64,000 nt of DNA from Ditylenchus dipsaci (taxonomy: Eukaryota; Nematoda; Chromadorea; Rhabditida; Anguinidae). Positions 56,858 to 64,000 of the stretch are shown here, piece after piece. The translations under genes and the position numbers were made by a program. Numbering within the stretch: position 1 is the first letter of the stretch; each line of letters begins with the position of its first letter. The stretch covers positions 496,001 to 560,000 of the forward strand of contig SADC01001204.1 of NCBI GenBank assembly GCA_004194705.1. The letters are read 5' to 3'. The notes beneath the pieces were generated by a model. It was given only the letters and a program-made list of their open reading frames with translations. It ran no database searches and was not told the DNA's origin.

Positions 56858-57433
56858 TACATTTTAAGAAGTTTTTTCAGCTATAGTAATCAAGATGCTG
56901 TAGAATACCCTAATGAAAAGTTAATTTACCTTGCTCCCCTAAGGCGAAAAGTCAAAATTTAGTCAAAAACGTTCCGAGAAAGTGTTAGAAGACAACGCAT
57001 TTATTTTTTCAGCGGAAAAAATTACTTAAGAGACGTTTAGACATGCTTCTCGAATAATAACAGTAATCTAAAAAAAGTTTTCAACTCTTTGCGTGAAAAA
57101 AAGTTTATTAAGTCTGTGTAAATTTTTTGCAAACAGGCCAGATCTGTCACATTTTTGAAAAAATAATTAAGTATTTATTTTTGAGTCACTTTCATATTAT
57201 AAATAAACAAAAGTGAAAGGCAACTCATATGATGATCTCAAAAACCAAACAAAAAATATTTTATTAAGAACCAAAGCCAACGTAAATCAATAAGGACTAC
57301 TGACTTAGCCAACTTTTGCACATTTTGGGTCGACATTTTACTTATTTTCAAGCAACAGTAAAAAAGCAATTGTTCATGCTTGCTTACAAACTACCAGAAT
57401 TACTTAAATAGCTTTTCTTCATTTGTGTGTTTG

Positions 57434-57545
57434 ATGAAAGAAAGCATTGCATTTTTCATTTTTAAACTAGTATTGTGGTTTAACAATTGGAGGAGTATAA
57501 GTGCACAACTGGCGATTTGTCCTAATGGATTTGTGTTTGGAGGAC
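57434..57545 (+). CDS. First exon of small secreted protein, unit 2 copy
   Basis: Same 37 codons as 52983-53094 (start MKESIAFF, mature part QLAICPNGFVFGG) and the same GTAAGT donor. Here unique sequence lies farther downstream, so this copy is the more likely to be part of a complete gene. A candidate acceptor caacaactcag at about 59426 would add LLQCRQNLCRINI and a stop, giving a three-cysteine peptide; the 1.9-kb intron would then contain several transposons. Confidence 0.4.
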
Positions 57546-57649
57546 GTAAGTAACAACTTTGTTTATTGTACAGCTGTTATAAGATTTATGAACACCCTTA
57601 CAAATTTATTTTAAAACGGGTCTGAAGCTGTTAAGGAGATAATCTCAGA

Positions 57650-58749
57650 TAGAGTTGTCGATTTCAATTTTTAATTCGAAAGTTGAAACGTAAAATATTT
57701 TAAGGCCGATTTATGACCTCGGAGTGAAAATCCTATTTTATAACATGTACTCAGAATCAAATGTTGGGTATACATTGTAAAATCAGATTTACACTCCGGT
57801 AAAAAAAATCGGCCTTAATAGAATTTCGACGTTTCGACTTTTGACTTAAAGGAGGGGGAAAAGCTACTTAGGTTTGAAAAAGGTGGATTCCAAAAATCAG
57901 ATTTATCCATTGTGCAGTGCGTAAGCGTTTGCGTTTTTCGGCCCAAAATGGTGTTGCAGGTTTGATCCAACCTAGTGGCATGCTATTTATTTTGGCTTCT
58001 TCGACCAGTTCTAGGGGTAGGTAGACTTTTTTGACGCCAGATTTTGAATCTGCGACCCAATTTACTCCTGTAACTGGTCAAACAAGCCAAAATAAATGGA
58101 GGTAGGATGAAATGGCTAAATTGGCCATTTTCGCCGCGTCAAAATGGCTGGAAAAAATGGCTAATTTGGCCATTTGACTGCGGCTAAAATGGCAAATTTT
58201 GCCATTTTGACCGCGGCTAAAATGGCTAATTTTGCCATTTTGACCACTTTCCAGCAGCGTTCATATTGCTTTTTTTTGTGTAGATTATCATCGTTTAAAT
58301 ACATTTCAATCATCTCATTCTGCATTTTCCGTGATTCCTGTAAGACAGAACAATTAAATTCTTGCATTCTTCAGGCAGTCAAACATGGAAATTGCTAGCA
58401 ATTCAGAAAGCAAAATTAGCCATTTAAACCGCGGTCAAAATGGCAAAATTAGCCATTTTAGCCGCGGCTGTAATGGCTAATTAGCCATTTTAGCCGCGGC
58501 TGTAATGGCTAATTAGCCATTTTAGCCGCGGCTGTAATGGCTAATTAGCCATTTTAGCCGCGGCGAAAATGGCCAATTTAGCCATTTCATCCTACCTCCA
58601 AATAAATAGCATGCAACCAGATGGGATTGAACCTTCCACACCGTTTTGGGCCAAAAACGCAAACGCTTACGCACTGCGCCATTGAAGCCACTTTTTCAAA
58701 GCAAAGTGACTTTTCCCTCTTCTTTTAAAGTCTAAAGTCGACAACCCTA
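57650..58749. mobile_element. Possible third element with TAG(A/G)GTTGTCG ends
   Basis: Left tagagttgtcgatttcaa, right ctaaagtcgacaaccct plus a: matching ends of the same type as 39517-40586 and 60902-61610. The 8-bp flanks atctcaga / gtctcaac share only 5 bases, so the boundaries are tentative. Inside are inverted tRNA-like arms and the AATGGC minisatellite. The left end is duplicated at 53199. Confidence 0.4.
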
Positions 58750-58756
58750 GTCTCAA

Positions 58757-59172
58757 CCATAGTGACCACGCCGTCCTACGCCGTCCTAATTTTTTTCATC
58801 GCCGTCCTGCATTTTAACCATATTTTTCATTATGGACACCTTTTTTTATTTTACAACATATAATCAGTTTTTATTTTTATACTTAATTTTCGGGCGACCG
58901 TCCAAGTTTTCTTTCATTTTTATTTCAAAAAAATGGGGCCGTCCTTATTTAACCGACTTTTTTGAAAATTTTCGTGTAAAATCAGGACGGCCCCATTTTT
59001 TTAAAATGAAAATGAAAGAAAACTTGGACGGTCGCCCGAAAATTAAGTATAAAAATAAAAACTGATTATATGTTGTGAAATAAAAAAAGCTGTCCATAAT
59101 GAAAAATATGGTTAAAACGCAGGACGGCGATTGAAAAAATTAGGACGGCGTAGGACGGCGTGGTCACTATGG
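58757..59172. repeat. 416-bp palindromic MITE with TCTCAA flanks
   Basis: Ends ccatagtgaccacgccgtcc and its inverse ggacggcgtggtcactatgg. The arms are paired throughout (for example gcgaccgtccaagttttc, atggggccgtcct). Flanking tctcaa at 58751-58756 and 59173-59178 is a likely 6-bp target duplication. Confidence 0.75.
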
Positions 59173-59197
59173 TCTCAACACAAAAAGATTAACCGAG

Positions 59198-59404
59198 CAG
59201 GGCTCGGAAACGTCCTTTATTTGAAGATTTGTCCTTTATTTGAGATCCGAAATCGTTAGAATTTTTGAGATTTTAGGTCAAAATCTTTATTTTCGTACCT
59301 CAAAAATCAATAAGCACTGGATAGAATGGCAGTTTTTGACCAAATGTCCTTTATTTTACCAAAATGTCCTTTATTTGAAAATTTTGATTTCCGAGCCCTG
59401 CTTT
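59198..59404. repeat. Short element with CAGGGCTCGGAAA ends
   Basis: Ends cagggctcggaaacgtcc and its inverse tttccgagccctg. The inner part repeats tgtcctttatttga four times. The ends recall hAT, but no 8-bp flank duplication is visible. Confidence 0.5.
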
Positions 59405-60424
59405 AGAGCCATATTTTTGTCAACAACTCAGTGCTGCAATGTAGACAGAACTTATGCAGAATTAATATATAAAAAATTTCAAATTACTTTAAAAAAGACC
59501 TGAAAATCGAAATATAATAAATCATCAACCTTTTTTCGATTGATTTTATTCTTTTGTACCTCCGCCTTGAAGGGTTTTTTTCGAAAGAGTTTGAAATTTT
59601 GGTTTCGATCATGCTTATCCGACTTTTGGTTGAGCAAAGGTTTTAATTACACTGCAACACCAAGCAGTCGACAAAATGTGGCATTATAACAGGAAAAGCA
59701 AAAAAAATAAAAAAGGACATTTAGCCCAAAAATGAAATTTGGTCATTTTCGTCAAAAAATGCCATTTTATCCAGTGCGTATTGATTTTGCACAACAAAAT
59801 TGGCGTAAAACTCAAAAATAAAAAACAGTTGTGGTTCTAGAAGAAAGTACAGTTACATACGTTCTTCATAACCACATTTTAAAATAAAACCCTAGTTTTT
59901 CTTATGAAACCACATGAAAAATATCGCAGACCCCGGAAGAGTGCTTAAGTCTGGGCTATTTGATGCAAGCTGTAATCAGCTTGCAAAAAGCACAGCTCTT
60001 CGCAAAGAGATGTGCTAAGAAGGGGGAAAATAGGAAAAGCTATCTAAAAAATCCGAAAGAAAAATCTTACATTCCAAATATCCTTGTCAAGAAACTTATT
60101 TCAGTGAACAACAAACGCAGTGAACAAAACTAAAACCAAAATGCAACAAAAAAAACTTGTCGTTATTTTGTAGATAGCCAGCGCAGCGCCAGTTAAATTC
60201 ATTCACTTAAAGCGCCGGCGACAGGGTAGGCGGTGAAAATTTTTAACTGGCGGCGATGCAGCTGGTGCCATCAAAAAGGGCCAGTGCTTTTTGTTTGGTC
60301 GGACGCGCAAGCATGGTCTAGATGCGATGGCACTAATTAAAATATTTGTTATCTATCAAACAAATAAAAAGTCTTTTAAAGTGTCCAGAAAGAACTTTAA
60401 GTGAAAAGTACTTTTCATTTAAGT

Positions 60425-60505
60425 TTGTGGACTGTCTGGTGGAGCTGGACTCAACGGTGCTTGCCCATTGACAATACCGCCATTTCATTGCATCAGAGGA
60501 TCTTG
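60425..60505 (-). pseudogene. Possible terminal-exon remnant
   Basis: Minus strand: TTACAG acceptor at about 60506-60511, then QDPLMQ, an in-frame TGA, then NGGIVNGQAPLSPAPPDSPQ, T and stop. The proline/serine-rich C-terminal look suggests a former exon, but the stop and the lack of neighbours make this weak. The rest of 59405-60680 shows no gene. Confidence 0.2.
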
Positions 60506-60679
60506 CTGTAAGTGTTATTACTGATTACAGGTTGTTTCAAAAAAAAGCACCTACACTTTACTAGGCCGCTAGACTATCTCTATATTATAATATTTTTCAA
60601 ACTTTGCTAAAAAGTCTTGCAAATTTTCTATTGAACGGTATAAAAAGATTTTATTGCTGCGAAAAATTATGTGAAAAAA

Positions 60680-62060
60680 ATCAAAAAAGCCAACTAGCGG
60701 GATTCCAAAAAGGACGGGATATTTTACCTAGGTTGAGACCAGAATCGGGATGTTGTGAACCTACCCAGCGGGACGCCGCACGGGATCCTGGTAAAATGAC
60801 CGGAATTTCAGTTGGATCAATTTAAGCTGCAACGTAACAAATTTTCGATATTTTTTCAAGTATTTTTGTTAACAAAAAAGTAGCAATTTCATGGTTTTAT
60901 TTAGGGTTGTCGAGCGCTCGAAATTTTCGAGTCGAGCGCTCGATTCGATATTCGAAATTCGAAATTTTCGAGCGCTTGATTCGAAATTCGAAAATTTTCG
61001 AGCGCTCGATTCGAAATCGAAAATTTTCAGCGGCTTCGCCGCCTCATTAATGGATTTTTTAGAAACAAATTAATCGAAACCATGGTTAATCGACCACACA
61101 CGACCGCTTTACCACACCAAACGAATAAGCGGCCGAAAAAACTACCATTCTTTGTTCATAGTTGTGCTTGATCAAACGGCGCAGATCGGAGACTCTGAGA
61201 TCGCAAAAAGCACCGCTCTGGCTTTTTTCGCCTCAGAAGGTCCCAATTTTTTGTTCGCTAACTTTTCCTTGGGCCTTGCCGATTTCAGGTGACCCGAAAG
61301 ATGAGTTGTTGATCTACTCTTTGGCAGTCTAAGCTCTTCCCCACAAGTGAAAATAGTCTTTCCACGACTTTCTTAAACGATTTCCAAACTTCGCTTGGCA
61401 TTTTTCTAAAACAAGAAAAATTCACCATTACATTCTTTTTTGTGTCTGCAAGTTCCGAACTATATCTCGAAAATAAGCGCTCCAAAAACCAAAAGCATAA
61501 TTCGAAATTTTTTTCGAGCGCTCGAAATTCGAAATTTCCGCTCGAAATTCGAAAATTTTCGAACTTTCGAGCGAAAAGTTCGAAATCGAGCGCTCGATTC
61601 GACAACCCTAGTTTTATTCTTAAATAACCCCTGCCGAGATATAAAAAAACTCTTTTAGTAAAATCATCCCCTTAAACTTGACAATTCTGCTTGGTACAAG
61701 CCTTTTCCTCTGATTTTCAAAGCTTTTTCTTTTTTTGTCAACCTAGTTCTGAAAATCGCGAAGATTTCAGATTTTAATAGTTCTTTTAGAAAGCTAAAAT
61801 TTGACGGTACAATCAATCTTCGATTTGATGATTCTCAGACTTAACAACACCCTGGATAAAACGGTTCACAGGGCTATCGTTAAATATAATCGTTCTTATT
61901 TTCGTTCAACTGGGAATCCCGGTCTGAGAATAAGAAAAAACTGAAACCGGGGCCGGGGTTTTCGAAATTGACCCGGCAGATTCCGGGACGGGATTCCGGG
62001 TTAAATTTTCGTTTAACGGGTATGGGTCCCGACCGGGACCCGTACTTGTTTCTATTTTTT
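60680..62060. mobile_element. Degraded hAT element related to 31939-32794, inverted, split by another hAT
   Basis: 60690-60830 matches the inverse of the right subterminal region of the 31939 element (gggattcc, ggttgagacc, gtgaacctaccca, gggatcctggtaaaatga). 61905-62058 matches the inverse of its left subterminal region (gggaatcccgg, aaactgaaaccgggg, gggacgggattcc, gggtcccgaccgggaccc). The tips are worn. The element at 60902-61610 sits in the middle. Confidence 0.55.
60902..61610. mobile_element. Non-autonomous hAT element with AGCGCT subterminal repeats, perfect TSD
   Basis: Ends tagggttgtcgagcgctcga and its inverse cgctcgattcgacaaccct plus a. Identical 8-bp flanks gttttatt at 60894-60901 and 61611-61618. 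Both subterminal regions repeat cgagcgctcgaaattcgaaa. Around 61170-61290 a plus-strand frame reads EIAKSTALAFFASEGPNF, like the region before the catalytic part of some hAT transposases; weak. Confidence 0.8.
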
Positions 62061-62338
62061 CAAATGACGTAAAATGTGACTTGTCAAAAAAATTCAGAAA
62101 AGTTTTATGTACTGATAGAAAAAGGAAAGCAAGAAGTACAAAATTATGTGTTCGAAACATATGATTTCGAGAAAAAGTTTGCTATATTGATCATTGGCCG
62201 AAAAAATAAGTTACAAATACTTCACTTCGACAAAAACTAAAAATTTCGGGATTCGAAATTGATATTTTAAGCTTTGTACATAAAATTCAAATTGAATTGA
62301 AGGCAGAGACCAGCGTCCACTCATTCAAAGACTTCTAG

Positions 62339-62749
62339 TGCCTACATTCTACCCCAATGTATTCGGAAATAACAATAATGGAATTGGAATCGGGATCGGA
62401 AACAATATTCCAATAATAAATACTCGAATAAATGTTTGCATCGACAGAGCTGTGAATTGCAATAGGCTAGTTTTTAGTCTAATTGTTCAGGGGTAGAATT
62501 AAAAAAATGTTTTGTTTAGATTTCTTGTGTATTGCTACCTAGATGCATACACCACCTGCATGGTTAGGCAAGTCCGAAATATATTATTGATTGTGCAAAA
62601 CAATAGCTTTTAGAAACTGCGCTAGAACTTGCGGTGTATGCCACTCTACTGTGATCGGCGGTTTAGGCAGCCTAGGTGTCGGCAACTTGGGTGGTCTAGG
62701 CATCGGCGGCTTAGGTGCTATAAATGGAGGCCGCAATGGTTTAGGATAG
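62339..62749 (+). CDS. ShK-domain (ShKT) secreted-type protein with Gly-rich tail; 5' exon not found
   Basis: Three exons: 62339-62465, 62520-62567, 62614-62749. The first encodes an Asn/Gly/Ile stretch (NNNNGIGIGIGNN) and the start of an ShK domain (CIDRAVNC). Exon 2 gives FLVYCYLDAYTTCMV. Exon 3 gives RNCARTCGVC, then GGLGSLGVGNLGGLGIGG-type repeats and TAG. The six ShK cysteines are present in family spacing, with an extra Cys where Phe is usual (YTTCM). Both introns (54 and 46 bp) need GC donors, AG|GCTAGT and AG|GCAAGT, with AG acceptors; the nearby GT alternatives break the frame. AATAAA at 62768-62773, 19 bases after the stop. ShK domains occur widely in nematode secreted enzymes and cuticle or surface proteins; the role here is unknown. 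The signal peptide must be in an upstream exon beyond the TTCTAG acceptor at 62338. Confidence 0.72.
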
Positions 62750-62767
62750 TTTTTTGTTTGTCTATAC

Positions 62768-62773
62768 AATAAA
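62768..62773 (+). terminator. Polyadenylation signal of the ShK gene
   Basis: AATAAA 19 bases after the TAG stop; its position supports the plus-strand gene rather than the proline-rich frame on the other strand. Confidence 0.6.
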
Positions 62774-63650
62774 AATTCGTGTCATGTAATAAATCCTTCA
62801 TTAATCGAAATTACAGGTTTCATGGCAGAAAAAAACCAGAGGGATTTGTCTTATAACCTACACGTCGATTTTTCATACATTGACACGGTTTTATTGCTAA
62901 CTATCACTGTTCATCGTGTTGAAATGACCGCCATTAATTGTTGTATCTCTTGGTATATAGCAAAAATAGCTCATATTTGTTGCAGAAAAAGTTATATGCA
63001 CTTTTTCAAAAACAAAAAGTTGTAATCTAAAAATATTACCTAAATTCGAAAGGCATTTTCTAACTTGAACGGCAATAAAAAATTCAATATAGAAAGTGCT
63101 TTTGTTAGAAAGCGCATTTTCTTTGCTACAAAATTATTGATAACTTTAACTAATGTGAATGGCGATGTTATCAAAAGTTACAGACCATTTTAAAAAACCT
63201 TTTGCAGTAATTTTAGTTGTTTCTTAAAAATGGAAGATTCGGCAGTATAGTTGCCGTTTAAAAAAAATCAACCGTGGCAGAAATGTTTTCTGTAAAATTC
63301 TGCAGCCCAATGTGCTGGTCTTACATTCAGGCTACGCGTGTTTACAAGCAAAAAAATTGAGAAAACGAAACTGTCAAACAACTTTGGCTCACTGCAAAAT
63401 CTATTGCAGACCTTACAACACACTGTAAGAGAGTGAAAAAGAAGCTTTTACTTGAATCTGAAACTTTAAGTAAGAGGTAGGAAAAATCGAAATGTGCTAC
63501 TACCAAAAAATTCTATCTGGAAAAGACCGTTTGGCGGTAAAAGGTTGCAATTAGCACACAATTGGGAATTTAACAAAATGTGTATTATTTTGCAAAAAAA
63601 AACAAAGTTTTCGACTTTGTTTTCTAATCCCTAAAAACTATCACCTGTCA
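62774..63650. other. AT-rich spacer with no recognised feature
   Basis: Short frames only, none with splice sites or recognisable motifs. No clear inverted repeat. Confidence 0.4.
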
Positions 63651-63653
63651 TTT

Positions 63654-63900
63654 TTAACAAATATATTGATTGCTTCTTCTCTTCTTCATGACATTTTTTT
63701 TGCTTGTCTTGTGATTCGCAACACCAAAAATCAAAGCGAGCAAGGTAACCATACCCATTCTAGATGCTTCTCCGAGCCCTAGCTCTTCCAGCGCACGCCT
63801 CCACGTTAGCATATCACTGCCTGGCACCACAGATCTAACCCTATCGTAGAGGTGCATGCATATCGATTTGCTTGGCCACTCAATATCGCAGCCTCTTTCT
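63654..63900 (-). pseudogene. GC-richer coding-like fragment, possibly retrotransposon-derived
   Basis: Minus-strand frame with CDIEWPSKSICMHLYDRVR, VVPGSDMLTWRRALEELGLG and MGMVTLLALIFGVANHKTSK; open from about 63900 to the stop at 63654. Composition differs from the surroundings. The Trp/Leu-rich look resembles the C-terminal tail of a LINE-type polymerase, but I cannot name a family. Confidence 0.22.
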
Positions 63901-64000
63901 GATCACCTGACTAGTTGCCGGTGCTGCGAGGGTGGAAAACCTAGTTGTGTATATAAATATGACAAAGGCAAGGCAAAAATATCATTGCATTCACAAATCA

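Larger units (their letters stand above)
54048..58592. repeat. Tandem duplication, unit 2 (4545 bp)
   Basis: Direct repeat of 49577-54047. It ends at gccatttcatcc (58592), beyond which the sequence tacctccaaataaatagcatg continues the hairpin of which unit 1 has only part. Thus unit 2 holds the original right-hand flank, and unit 1 the original left-hand flank (complete protease gene). Confidence 0.9.

Overview
This window is nematode nuclear DNA (inferred). It is AT-rich. Introns are mostly 40-60 bp unless a transposon has entered them, and several starts have a TTTCAG- or TTTTTAG-type acceptor just upstream of the ATG, as expected for spliced-leader trans-splicing. The largest gene family is the nematode-specific MLT-10 (moulting cycle, DUF644) family, with proline-rich pentapeptide repeats. 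I cannot name the species.

Layout. 1-7.2 kb: two minus-strand gene pieces (798-1105; first exon at 5435-5592), many palindromic elements, a 100-N gap (5144-5243) and an array of short palindromes spaced about 40 bp apart (5709-6065). 7.2-39.3 kb: a head-to-tail plus-strand array of four mlt-10-like copies: A (7225-7568, only the last three exons), B (11911-23083, frameshifted and swollen by transposons), C (24406-28051, about 693 aa, all exon phases consistent) and D (34196-39257, intact except for one missing base in exon 9). Between and inside them lie hairpin MITEs and hAT elements, several with 8-bp target-site duplications. 39.5-44 kb: hAT elements, a captured-looking coding fragment and a BTB-like fragment. 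44.4-47.0 kb: a five-exon LRR-like gene. 48.5-50.9 kb: a six-exon minus-strand A1-family aspartic protease with an intact frame, but with both catalytic DTG motifs altered.

49.6-58.6 kb: a 4.5-kb direct tandem duplication that repeats the 5' part of the protease (leaving a truncated second copy) and a small secreted-peptide exon. 58.7-64 kb: more palindromic elements, a hAT element nested inside another, and a small plus-strand ShK-domain gene (62339-62749) that reads correctly only if two consecutive introns use GC donors.

The genes are not an operon-like pathway. The MLT-10 copies are predicted secreted proteins tied to cuticle moulting; the protease-like protein and the ShK protein are also secreted-type. 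Most of the remaining sequence is non-autonomous DNA transposons. I found no rRNA, no convincing tRNA and no CRISPR locus. All exon models were made by eye from splice sites, phase and comparison among paralogues; no searches were run.
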